Shown here piece by piece: positions 1 through 7,715 of a stretch of DNA of 19,511 nt. How positions within the stretch are numbered: position 1 is the stretch's first letter; each line of letters starts with the position of its first letter. Below the pieces are notes generated by a model. That model was given only the letters and a program-made list of their open reading frames with translations. It searched no databases and was not told the DNA's origin. A program made the position numbers and the translations under genes. The stretch is from an uncultured Acetatifactor sp. (GTDB lineage: Bacteria > Bacillota > Clostridia > Lachnospirales > Lachnospiraceae): assembly GCA_910579755.1 (NCBI GenBank), contig CAJTVB010000036.1, forward strand, positions 8,946 through 28,456. The letters are read 5' to 3'.

Positions 1-205
1 TTTTGGACGCATCCATGATTTGAAAATGTATATTTGCAGCAGTCTTGCAGTTTAGTCTTCCGGCGTCAAGATCAATACAATAAACGCCATCAGAATAGGC
101 CGATGCAGAAATAGAAAAATCCGCCGCCCCGCAGGCAGCTTCGAGAACCGTCTTATTTTCTATATCCTCCATGAGCAGATCAACAAGAATATCTGTATTT
201 TTCAT
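1..205 (-). CDS. SAM-dependent methyltransferase, N-terminal part (runs off left edge)
   Basis: Only the first 68 codons are present; the gene continues beyond base 1. An AAGGAG ribosome binding site lies 7 bases before the ATG at 203-205. After a short N-terminal helix, the protein reads VLEAACGAADFSISA and then IDLDAGRLN. This resembles motif I and the post-I acidic residue of class I (Rossmann-fold) SAM-dependent methyltransferases, where a D/E-x-x-C-G-x-G loop binds SAM and an acidic residue contacts the ribose. Here the second glycine of the loop is replaced (CGAAD). The gene starts 20 bases after the stop of the ATPase fragment, so the two may share a transcript. The substrate cannot be told from this fragment. 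The family call is an inference from one motif region. Confidence 0.55.
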   Translation of the reverse strand, partial: MKNTDILVDLLMEDIENKTVLEAACGAADFSISASAYSDGVYCIDLDAGRLNCKTAANIHFQIMDASK

Positions 206-225
206 GCTATGCTCCTTACAATATT

Positions 226-864
226 TTATCGGCTATTTTTCAACGAGTACACAATTCTGAAAAGGGAGTTTAATTTTAACTTTTGAATTGCATCATGAAA
301 TTGGATCCGTGTTTCTGTGAATTCATAAGTAGTGCCTTCTTTACCAGATATCTCAGAATATTTGCAAACTAATTTTGCCGCTAATTCTGTGGAATCAACA
401 ATTTTTAAAGCGGTCATAATTTCAGGAGAAAAAGCATCCATATAGTATTCATCAATAGCTTTCATCAATTTATTGATGTTGCTTTTATTAAATACAGATT
501 TAATTTTATCATCTTCTGTAATATTTTTGCTTAGCAATAGTAAAATTATTACCTTCCATATCCCCGTATAGTCTGTTAATTCCAGTCTCTTCGTTTTCTT
601 TAGACTATAAAATTTTTCGTAATCGGTTGCTGAAATAAATGAAATATTTGTTTTGTTTTCTTTATAATTATTATTATTCAAAAAAACAGAATACGCTGTT
701 TTTCCTGTGCCTTTTTCGCCAATTAAGAAATAAGTAGATGGACTCAATAATTTGTCTAAAAATTGATTCTTTACAAAAATATTATTAAATAATTGTTTAT
801 TGGCCCTCTGTGTATAATTTTGAGCATCAGAAAATCCTAAATTTAATTCACCTATTGATTTCAT
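226..864 (-). CDS. AT-rich P-loop ATPase, probably a truncated N-terminal fragment
   Basis: The 212-residue product has a clear Walker A motif, GEKGTGKT, at residues 49-56, preceded by the hydrophobic strand TYFLI. The opening region (LGFSDAQNY and FVKNQFLDKLL) resembles large P-loop ATPases of the kind annotated as the Sll1717 family, as far as I can recall it. Those are usually about twice this length or more. No Walker B or sensor motif is visible, and the protein stops soon after residue 200, so it looks C-terminally truncated. The coding sequence is far richer in A and T than its neighbours, with many AAT, AAA and TTA codons, which suggests horizontal acquisition. Its start overlaps the 3' end of the HD-domain gene by 17 bases, and a GGGGAGG site lies 9 to 10 bases before the ATG. 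Whether it is still functional is unknown. Confidence 0.6.
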   Translation of the reverse strand: MKSIGELNLGFSDAQNYTQRANKQLFNNIFVKNQFLDKLLSPSTYFLIGEKGTGKTAYSVFLNNNNYKENKTNISFISATDYEKFYSLKKTKRLELTDYTGIWKVIILLLLSKNITEDDKIKSVFNKSNINKLMKAIDEYYMDAFSPEIMTALKIVDSTELAAKLVCKYSEISGKEGTTYEFTETRIQFHDAIQKLKLNSLFRIVYSLKNSR

Positions 865-1438
865 CTGTTCTTTCCTCCCCTCTGATCTTTTCTCTCGTCC
901 ACTGATCGATCTGTCCTTTCAACTCCTTGAAATACGCAGAAAATTCCACTTCTTCCTTCCCATATGCCAGCTGGAGCTCATATTCCAGGGGAAGCCAGGT
1001 GGAAATGTCAGATTCATTATGAGAAATAACTGCCTCCAGCTTGTCCAGAGCCTTATAGATCCTGGCCTCATTAGACTCAAGAGCCTTCATTTCCTCCAAA
1101 AGCGCCTGCCACTCTTCTCTCTGGAGCAGAGGAAATCCCTTTACCCACTCATCAAAAAATTGTTCCTCCGCCTTTTCATCCGTCCCCTTCTTTTCAAAGG
1201 TGGGGATATCTCCCGTAAACGCTTCACCCAGGTCGTGGATCAAACACATGCGAATCACCTTATTCATGTCCGCCCCGGCAAATTCCTCTTCTCCGGACAG
1301 CAGCATGGCCATTAGTGCGATCCGCCAGCTGTGGTCTGCAATGCTTTCCTTCCTCCCCGGCTCCGTATAGCAATGTCTGGTATTGGTCTTTAAGGAGCCC
1401 GCCACCGACAATATTTTCAGCAATTCCTTCGGATTCAT
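848..1438 (-). CDS. HD-domain phosphohydrolase, YfbR/HDDC2-like (5'-nucleotidase type)
   Basis: This 196-residue soluble protein belongs to the small HD hydrolases that include YfbR and HDDC2, which remove phosphate from deoxynucleoside monophosphates using a divalent metal. Visible metal-site residues are H36 (in IADHSWR), H68-D69 (CLIHDLGE), and probably D132 (ALDKLEAVI). E72 and D77 (GDIPTF) complete the usual active-site pattern. The first 20 residues (LLKILSVAGSLKTNTR) match the family's N-terminal helix. The ATG follows a GGAGG site that lies in the 3' end of the upstream Ig-domain gene; only 4 bases separate the two, so they are probably cotranscribed. The final 15 or so residues are charged and overlap the next gene. 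The substrate is not established from sequence; nucleotide clean-up is the family-based guess. Confidence 0.85.
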   Translation of the reverse strand: MNPKELLKILSVAGSLKTNTRHCYTEPGRKESIADHSWRIALMAMLLSGEEEFAGADMNKVIRMCLIHDLGEAFTGDIPTFEKKGTDEKAEEQFFDEWVKGFPLLQREEWQALLEEMKALESNEARIYKALDKLEAVISHNESDISTWLPLEYELQLAYGKEEVEFSAYFKELKGQIDQWTREKIRGEERTDEINR

Positions 1439-1442
1439 CCTC

Positions 1443-2159
1443 TCACTCCTCCAAATACTCGCTCCTGCTCTTGTTCACGAAAAAGGCAATTCCAAAAGCG
1501 CCCATCCCCAGAATTAAAATCAGCATTACCACAAGAACTCCGTTATTGCCTGCACTCTGGTTCAAGAGACTCCCGTCCTCCTCGTTTTTTCCTGACTCCA
1601 CTGATGTGGAAATCGCTTCCGTCGATTCCATTTCCCCGGAAGTATCCTCCTTCGACGGATCTGACAATCCAGGAGATTCGGATGACCCTTCCGGCTGTGT
1701 ATCAGAAGCCTCTAAGCCGGAGCTTCCTTCCGGATCAGAGCTTCCCATGGGATCAAAGTTTTCCTTCGAATCAGAGTTTTCCTCCGCCTCCGACACCGTC
1801 ACCATACAGGTCTCACTTTCTGCCTGAACACTCTCAGAGCCTACTGTTGTCGTTACCACCAGTTTATATTCGCCGGCATCCTGCAGCGCGGCGGATACAA
1901 TTTCCAGAATTTTTTCTGTATGGCCCTCCAGCTCCACACCATCCTTGTACCACTGATAGGAATGAATGCCCACGGACTGCTCCAAAAGAGGAACAATGAT
2001 CAACGCTTCGCCTTCCGATACCGTCAGTTCTTTTTGTAATATCGTAACCTCTACCGGCGCAAGCTCCGCCGCCTGCACCTTATTCCCCTGAAAAAAAATT
2101 CCCGCCCACAGCATGAAAATCATCGTCAGCGAAAAAATAATCGCTCTGTCCCGCTCCAT
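1443..2159 (-). CDS. Secreted Ig-like domain protein with C-terminal membrane anchor
   Basis: The 238-residue protein has an N-terminal signal peptide (hydrophobic stretch about 8-24, likely cleavage after VQA near residue 30). Next is one Ig-like beta-sandwich at roughly 33-122, with the typical SYQWYKDGVEL strand and a DAGEYKLVV strand, where Y and the preceding Asp are hallmarks of the fold. Residues 124-200 form a low-complexity Ser/Glu/Asp/Pro/Gly-rich stalk. A transmembrane helix follows at about 206-228, with the short tail NKSRSEYLEE. There is no LPxTG sortase signal, so it should be a single-pass surface protein with its Ig domain held outside the cell. It follows the permease gene by about 90 bases but has its own likely promoter. 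Ligand and role are unknown; adhesion or sensing would be guesses. Confidence 0.8.
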   Translation of the reverse strand: MERDRAIIFSLTMIFMLWAGIFFQGNKVQAAELAPVEVTILQKELTVSEGEALIIVPLLEQSVGIHSYQWYKDGVELEGHTEKILEIVSAALQDAGEYKLVVTTTVGSESVQAESETCMVTVSEAEENSDSKENFDPMGSSDPEGSSGLEASDTQPEGSSESPGLSDPSKEDTSGEMESTEAISTSVESGKNEEDGSLLNQSAGNNGVLVVMLILILGMGAFGIAFFVNKSRSEYLEE

Positions 2160-2213
2160 AGCTTCTCCCTCTGTTGCATTTTTCTAGAAAAAAATACAAA
2201 TACTCCCACGATG

Positions 2214-2243
2214 ATAGTATCACGCGTATTCCTGCTTCGTCAA
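2214..2243 (-). promoter_or_regulatory. Promoter of the Ig-like protein gene, with dyad over the -10
   Basis: Reading the minus strand, a -35 TTGACG at 2238-2243 is followed after 18 bases by a -10 TACTAT at 2214-2219. Transcription would start about 48 bases before the ATG at 2159. A 5-1-5 dyad (TGATA/TATCA, 2212-2222) covers the -10 and could bind a repressor. No GC-rich terminator lies between the permease stop and this promoter, so read-through from the lar operon is also possible. Confidence 0.5.
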
Positions 2244-2251
2244 GAAAAAAT

Positions 2252-3145
2252 CTACGACAAGTTATTCTCCCTTTTGATTCCGCATTTGCGCAGATAGTTC
2301 CCCAATCCGGTAATGCAAAGAAGCGTGGCCGCCAAAAATATGCCCGGAATCAAAATGATCCACCAGGCTCTGGCTGACAGCGCCTTTTCTGACAGGGAAA
2401 GCATACTGCCCCAGGAAATTACCTCAAGAGGCAGACCAATCCCCATAAAGCTCAGTGTGGATTCTGCCGCAATAGCACTGCGTATGTTCATGACTGCCAT
2501 AAACATAATCGACGGCAGAAAATTTGGCGCCAGATGTTTCCAAAGAATATGAAAAAATCCTCCCCCCATACATCTTGCGGCGATCACATGCTCATTTCCC
2601 CGAATCTGTCTTACCTCCGTTCGAATCACCTTAGCCATGCTGGTCCAGCCGGTAATCCCGATCACAAATGAAATACTGACCACGCTGGCCGGACCCAGGA
2701 CTGCCTGAACCAAAATAATAATCAAAAGCCCGGGCACACTGATCATAATCTCTACGAAACGCATAAGCAGCTCATCCAGCCAGGCCGGAGCACACCCGCT
2801 GAAAGCTCCGATGCATACGGCAATGCCTGTGGAAACCAGATTTGAAAAGAGCCCGATAAAAAGAGATGCCCTGCCACCGTACCAGATCATGGAAAAAATG
2901 TCCCTGCCCATGGTGTCCGTACCGAAAAGAAACTCCCTGCCCGGCGGAACACTGCAATTGCGCAGATCAAGATAAGCCGGATCCTTTGTCATAAACCATT
3001 CACAGGTCAGACATCCCGTAAAAATCAGAATCAGAAATAAAATAGAAAAAATCGGTTTTCCAGAATACCATTTTCTCTTTTTTTCCCACAGCCTCTGAGG
3101 AAGCGGACGAATGCCCACAACCCTGAACGAACGATTTTCCGTCAT
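2252..3145 (-). CDS. ABC transporter permease, DppC/NikC type
   Basis: This 297-residue inner-membrane subunit belongs to the peptide/nickel importer family. It has an N-terminal cytoplasmic tail with a first membrane helix around 33-52, then a periplasmic-type loop with GTDTMGRDIFSMIWYGGR, the signature of DppC/OppC permeases. The remaining helices surround an EAA loop (ARCMGGGFFHILWKHLAPN) that docks on the ATPase. The start overlaps the stop of the upstream permease by 4 bases (ATGA), indicating translational coupling and a 1:1 complex. It is the last transporter gene of the lar-linked set. Permeases of this family do not reveal substrate by sequence alone; nickel is inferred from the neighbouring lar genes. 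Confidence 0.92.
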   Translation of the reverse strand: MTENRSFRVVGIRPLPQRLWEKKRKWYSGKPIFSILFLILIFTGCLTCEWFMTKDPAYLDLRNCSVPPGREFLFGTDTMGRDIFSMIWYGGRASLFIGLFSNLVSTGIAVCIGAFSGCAPAWLDELLMRFVEIMISVPGLLIIILVQAVLGPASVVSISFVIGITGWTSMAKVIRTEVRQIRGNEHVIAARCMGGGFFHILWKHLAPNFLPSIMFMAVMNIRSAIAAESTLSFMGIGLPLEVISWGSMLSLSEKALSARAWWIILIPGIFLAATLLCITGLGNYLRKCGIKRENNLS

Positions 3146-4119
3146 GTTTTTCTCGCCTCCGAATCTGCCGACACATCCCCGGACCGCATCCGGGGATCGA
3201 TATGCTCATTGACCAGCTGGGCAGCCATACTGCATAGAATCACCAGAATGCCTGACAGAATACACAGCAGCATCAGAAGATTATAATCCTTGTATCGGGC
3301 GCTTTCATAAGAAAGCGTACCAATGCCGGGATAGGAAAATACCATCTCTACAATGTAAGTCCCTCCCAGCACATGGGGAACAGAAATGGCCATGATACTT
3401 AAATAGGACGGGATTGCATTGCGCAGACAATGCCGGAACATGACGCTTCGCTTATTGAGCCCCTTGGATCTGGCCAGTAGAACGTAGTCTGCCCGGACCT
3501 CCTCTAAAATTCTGTTTCTAACCATGTATGCGTAATACCATAGATGACTGATTACCACAACAGACAAAGGGAGTATCAGATGAACAATCCGGTCCCATAA
3601 ATCCCCGTTTTTTCCTATAGAGTATGCGCCGGAGCTGGGAAGCCATCCCAGCTTCAGGGCAAACACCAGAATCAGCACCAGCGCCAGCCAAAACTCCGGA
3701 ATACAGCTGATAATCGTTCCAAGCTTGCAAATTACTCTGTCCAGCCACCCGTCCTCACGCCAGGCACACAGGATCCCCAGCAGCAGAGAAAACACAAAAA
3801 TCAGCACAAATCCGGTTCCTCCCAGAATCAGAGTATTGCTCAGTCTGCTCCTGATCACCTCCGCCGCATCCATTTTATACTTGTAGGAAATTCCAAAATC
3901 ACCGTGCAGCGCATTGTTCAGCCAGCGGATATATTGAACACCCATGGGATCCCTCAGTCCCAGCTTCTCCTCCGCCCACTGCCTTTCCACAGGGCTCATT
4001 TTTTCAACGCGGTCACCATAATATGATATGAGCGGATCGCCGGGCGCCAGTCGGGATACATAGAAAACGATCACAGACAACAGAAATATGCTGAAGACAA
4101 AAAGCATCAGCTTTTTCAT
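3142..4119 (-). CDS. ABC transporter permease, DppB/NikB type
   Basis: The 325-residue protein starts with a membrane helix at about 3-24 followed by RLAPGDPLISYYG, the standard opening of DppB/OppB permeases. It continues through GDFGISYKYK to several helices and the EAA loop RSKGLNKRSVMFRHCLRNAIPS, which contacts the ATPase. Length is normal for the family. It begins 19 bases after the fused ATPase gene and ends in a 4-base overlap with the second permease, so it belongs to the same transcript. With its partner it forms the membrane channel of the importer. Substrate is inferred from context (nickel or a nickel chelate); an oligopeptide importer is the main alternative. Confidence 0.92.
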   Translation of the reverse strand: MKKLMLFVFSIFLLSVIVFYVSRLAPGDPLISYYGDRVEKMSPVERQWAEEKLGLRDPMGVQYIRWLNNALHGDFGISYKYKMDAAEVIRSRLSNTLILGGTGFVLIFVFSLLLGILCAWREDGWLDRVICKLGTIISCIPEFWLALVLILVFALKLGWLPSSGAYSIGKNGDLWDRIVHLILPLSVVVISHLWYYAYMVRNRILEEVRADYVLLARSKGLNKRSVMFRHCLRNAIPSYLSIMAISVPHVLGGTYIVEMVFSYPGIGTLSYESARYKDYNLLMLLCILSGILVILCSMAAQLVNEHIDPRMRSGDVSADSEARKT

Positions 4120-4138
4120 CTTTCAAAACACCCCTTTC

Positions 4139-6133
4139 TTACCCCTTTTTCCGAAGCACGAAATGTCCGGGACTAATCTCCACCGGCTCTCCCTCCCAGG
4201 GATATTCCTCTTCCGAAAATTTCACACACCTGCGGTTCCGTTCCCTTCGGGGATCAGGACTGGGAATCGCCGAAAGCAGGGCCTGGGTATAGGGGTGCCC
4301 GGGACAGGAAAAAACTTCCGCCACAGACCCTGTTTCCACCAGTCTCCCCTTGTACATTACTCCTACACGATCACATAAAAACTCCACCATAGCCAGATCA
4401 TGAGCAATAAATAAAAAGGTAAAGCCGTGCTCCCGCTGAAGATGCTTGAACAGATTGACGATCTGGGCCTGAATAGATACATCCAGCGATGCAATGGGCT
4501 CATCCGCAGCCAAAAATTCCGGCTCCATGGCCAAGGCCCGGGCAATTGCCACCCGCTGGCGCTGGCCTCCGGACAACTCCGAAGGGTATTTGTCCAGATA
4601 GCACGGATCTAACCCTACATAATGCATCTGAAACTCGGCCTCCGCCCGAAAGGACCCTCGGGGTGGCTTCCTGTGCCCCAGCTTCATAGGTTCTGCAATA
4701 ATATCCCATACCTTCATCCGTTGATTCAGACTGGAGGCGGAATCCTGAAAAATCAGCTGCCGGCATGTCTGAAGCATTTTCCTGTTGGCCCGAAACTGCC
4801 GGGGATCGCAGGTATCGATTCCCTTATACAGAATCCGCCCCTTCCGGGGCCTGTAAATATTCATTATACATCTGGCAACCGTGGACTTGCCGGAACCGGA
4901 CTCTCCCACCAGCCCAAAAATCTCTCCCCGGCAGATTTGAAAAGAAACGTCCTCCACTGCCCTGACCGCCCTTCCTTTTCCCAGAGAATACATATGAGAC
5001 AAGTGCTGTACTTCCAGAAGCACCTCCTGCGGCTTCCCTGCATCGGCAGTCTGAACATCCCTGTTTTTTCCGGCCTCCTTTTTCCCGCTCTGACAGCCGG
5101 AATTCTCCAAATCCAAATGACCGCATCTGCCCTGACCAGATATCTGCTTCCGTATAGGTTCGGCACGCTCATCCAAAATCCATGTGGCGGCATAATGGGA
5201 ATCTGTGACCCGGAACATGGGAGGCGCCTCTTCATAATCCACATCCAGTGCGTTTACATTCCGCCAGGCAAAAGCATCCCCTTTGGGCGGATCGATTAAA
5301 GACGGCGGCATACCCGGAATTGTATACAAGATGTCTTTTCCTCTGGAAAAAGCCGGGAGAGACCGCAAAAGTCCCTGGGTGTAAGGATGGAGTGGATCAT
5401 AAAAAATATCCTCTGCCCTGCCGGTCTCCACGATCCTGCCCGCATACATCACAGCCACCCGATCCGCCACCCGCGCCACCACCCCCAGGTCATGGGTCAC
5501 AAAAATCGCAGCGGTTCCCAGCTTTCCCTGTATCTCCCGAAACAACTCCAGAATCTGGGCTTGAATGGTCACATCCAGCGCCGTGGTGGGTTCATCCGCA
5601 AACAAAATCCGGGGCTTTCCTGCCAAAGCCACAGCCAGCACACAGCGCTGGCGCATCCCCCCGGATAGATGATGAGGATAAAGCCTTCTGCGCTCCTGGG
5701 GACGGTCTATGCCTGCGAGAGCCATCAGCTCCAGGATCCTGGCTTCCAGAGCGGCGCCGGATATCCCTGGCTCATGAACCTTCACAGCCTCCCCGATCTG
5801 CGCACCTATGGACATGGCCGGATTCAAAGAGGTCATGGGATCCTGGAATACCATGGAAAAAAGCTTCCCCCGAAGCCTGCACATATCCCTTTCCCTGTAA
5901 TTCGTAATGTCTGCGCCGTCTATAAAAATACTTCCTGCCTTGATCCTTGCCGTAGACGGCAGAAGTTTCATGATACTTTTACATAAAACACTTTTCCCGC
6001 AGCCCGACTCTCCCACCAGAGCCAGCACCTCTCCCTCTTCCAGGGAAAAGCTCACATCTCTCACCGCCTGCACTTCTCCCTCAGGAGTGAAAAAACTTAC
6101 AGATAAATTTTTTATTTCCAGCAGTCCAGACAT
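4139..6133 (-). CDS. Fused double ABC ATPase (DppD-DppF / NikD-NikE type)
   Basis: The 664-residue protein joins in one chain the two ATPases that are usually separate. The first domain has Walker A GESGCGKS at 41-48, signature LSGGM at 156-160, Walker B ending D180-E181 and switch H214. The second has GESGSGKS at 410-417, LSGGQ at 520-524, D544-E545 and H578. Residues about 248-320 are the C-terminal extension typical of peptide/nickel ATPases (HPYTQGLLRSLP onward). The cysteines that some DppD proteins carry there are absent. A hydrophilic linker of about 45 residues (325-370) connects the halves. All catalytic motifs look intact in both. It starts 43 bases after the lipoprotein gene and powers the two permeases that follow. 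Substrate specificity is not set by this subunit. Confidence 0.93.
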   Translation of the reverse strand: MSGLLEIKNLSVSFFTPEGEVQAVRDVSFSLEEGEVLALVGESGCGKSVLCKSIMKLLPSTARIKAGSIFIDGADITNYRERDMCRLRGKLFSMVFQDPMTSLNPAMSIGAQIGEAVKVHEPGISGAALEARILELMALAGIDRPQERRRLYPHHLSGGMRQRCVLAVALAGKPRILFADEPTTALDVTIQAQILELFREIQGKLGTAAIFVTHDLGVVARVADRVAVMYAGRIVETGRAEDIFYDPLHPYTQGLLRSLPAFSRGKDILYTIPGMPPSLIDPPKGDAFAWRNVNALDVDYEEAPPMFRVTDSHYAATWILDERAEPIRKQISGQGRCGHLDLENSGCQSGKKEAGKNRDVQTADAGKPQEVLLEVQHLSHMYSLGKGRAVRAVEDVSFQICRGEIFGLVGESGSGKSTVARCIMNIYRPRKGRILYKGIDTCDPRQFRANRKMLQTCRQLIFQDSASSLNQRMKVWDIIAEPMKLGHRKPPRGSFRAEAEFQMHYVGLDPCYLDKYPSELSGGQRQRVAIARALAMEPEFLAADEPIASLDVSIQAQIVNLFKHLQREHGFTFLFIAHDLAMVEFLCDRVGVMYKGRLVETGSVAEVFSCPGHPYTQALLSAIPSPDPRRERNRRCVKFSEEEYPWEGEPVEISPGHFVLRKKG

Positions 6134-6176
6134 ATTTTATCCTCACATGCAGAACCCAGCAGTCCAAAGTCTCCTT

Positions 6177-7715
6177 TTATTGGGAAATGGTCCACTCATG
6201 AACATTCCAGAAAATACCTACGCCATGGTGTCCCATAACTGTATCTGCAGCAATCCCCTGAATGGACGCTTTTGCTACATAATTGGCATCGATGTAACAA
6301 ATAAATGCATAAGCAGGATCCTTCGCCAGTTCTTCCTGAAATTTATTATAATATTCCTTTCGCTCCACAGGATCCTCTGACTGGCGGGCCAATGTCAGAT
6401 ACTCATCTACCTTTTCATTGGAATAACCGGAATAATTGGCTCCTTTGTCCGTACCAAACACCTTATAGGTATGATCATCCGCATCAAAAGGGCTTCCCCA
6501 GCCGATGAGACATGCCATCTGTCCGCCCCAATCCATCTGTGCAGGAATGTCCACCGTACAACGAATACCGGCCTCTCGAATCTGCTGTGCCGCTGCCTGA
6601 GCGATATCGATCCGATCCTGCTCTCCAGCCATGACGCTGATCACAAACCCAATCTCTTTTCCGTCTCTCTCATAATAACCCTCTGCTCCCATGGTACACC
6701 CGGCATTCTCCAGAATTTCCCCTGCCTTTTCCGGATTATAATCGTAGTGTTCCACATTCTCATTATTGTAGATGTTTCTCTGCAGGGGGCCATACGCTGC
6801 CATTCCCTGACCCAGAAGCACGGAATCAATAATAGCCTGTCGATCAATGGCATAGCAGACGGCAGGAATAATGTCCCTGTTTTCCGTCCAGTATTCATTC
6901 CAGAAGTTGAAGAGAATGCCCCGATAGTCCGCCGTGGTCATATCATAACAGACAAATTCCTCTTTTCCCGCAAAATTCTGCGCATTTCTGGGGTCCAGAA
7001 GCGCTAAATCCAGCTCTCCTGATTCCAGCTGAATGGCCTGTGTATTGTCGTCCTCCGTAATTTTAAAAATAATTCTGTCGATCTTTGGACATCCCAGATA
7101 ATAATCCTGATTTTTTACCATGACAATCGACTGTCCTGCATCCCAGCTCTCCATCCTGTAGGGCCCTGTTCCCACAGGATTTCGGAAAAAATCAGATTCC
7201 TGCATGTCCTGACCCTCCAGCAGATGCCGGGGCAGAACCGCCATAGTCATATACTCCAAAAAGGCCACATTGGGTTCGGAAAGCCGGAAAGCAATGGTTT
7301 TTTCGTCAATCACCCGGATCTCCTCCACGTCCTCATAATTGGGAGCGTTTTCAGAGCCATTGTCGGGATCCATAATAGCTTCTATGGTAAATTTGACGTC
7401 TTCGGCAGTAAAGGCCTCTCCGTCATGCCATTTGATACCATCCCGAATATAAAAGGTATAGGTGCAGGAGGCCTCGTCGTACTCCCACCTTTCCGCCAGC
7501 CCGGGAACAATCTGGTTGCTGCCGTCATGTGCGGTAAGCCCGTTGAAGAGCAGAAGATTAATCTCGCAATGCTCATCCATGGCAGGATTAATGCGGGTAT
7601 AGTCTCCGCTGCCATAGACAAGGGTAACCGCATCCCCGGAGGAATCCCCGGGATCCCCGCAGGCTGTCAGCAAAAACGCCATCATCAATACTATAAAAAT
7701 ACGTCCCATCTTCAT
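6177..7715 (-). CDS. Substrate-binding lipoprotein, peptide/nickel family 5
   Basis: This 512-residue extracellular binding protein has a lipoprotein signal peptide with lipobox LTAC (lipidated Cys19). It has the SBP family 5 signature: WEYDEASCTYTFYIRDGIKW, then DGEAFTAEDVKFTIEA, and later NPVGTGPYRMESW. The C-terminus reads MGHHGVGIFWNVHEW, placing H496, H497 and H506 near the end. C-terminal histidines contribute metal ligands in some NikA-like proteins, so this fits nickel or nickel-histidine binding but does not prove it. The ATG overlaps the larC stop in an ATGA, with a GGAGG site 7 bases upstream inside larC. Translation is thus coupled to the gene for the nickel-inserting enzyme, which is the strongest evidence for a nickel role. 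A peptide-binding protein is the alternative. Confidence 0.88.
   Translation of the reverse strand: MKMGRIFIVLMMAFLLTACGDPGDSSGDAVTLVYGSGDYTRINPAMDEHCEINLLLFNGLTAHDGSNQIVPGLAERWEYDEASCTYTFYIRDGIKWHDGEAFTAEDVKFTIEAIMDPDNGSENAPNYEDVEEIRVIDEKTIAFRLSEPNVAFLEYMTMAVLPRHLLEGQDMQESDFFRNPVGTGPYRMESWDAGQSIVMVKNQDYYLGCPKIDRIIFKITEDDNTQAIQLESGELDLALLDPRNAQNFAGKEEFVCYDMTTADYRGILFNFWNEYWTENRDIIPAVCYAIDRQAIIDSVLLGQGMAAYGPLQRNIYNNENVEHYDYNPEKAGEILENAGCTMGAEGYYERDGKEIGFVISVMAGEQDRIDIAQAAAQQIREAGIRCTVDIPAQMDWGGQMACLIGWGSPFDADDHTYKVFGTDKGANYSGYSNEKVDEYLTLARQSEDPVERKEYYNKFQEELAKDPAYAFICYIDANYVAKASIQGIAADTVMGHHGVGIFWNVHEWTISQ

Noticed and set aside
2171..2200. Terminator after the permease genes at the A/T palindrome near TTTTTCTAGAAAAA
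   Set aside because: The stem is all A/T apart from one C-G pair and too weak; it lies downstream of the next promoter and fits a leader better.
5248..5907. Long plus-strand frames opposite the fused ATPase
   Set aside because: They are proline-rich antisense artefacts of conserved ATPase motifs with no independent signals.
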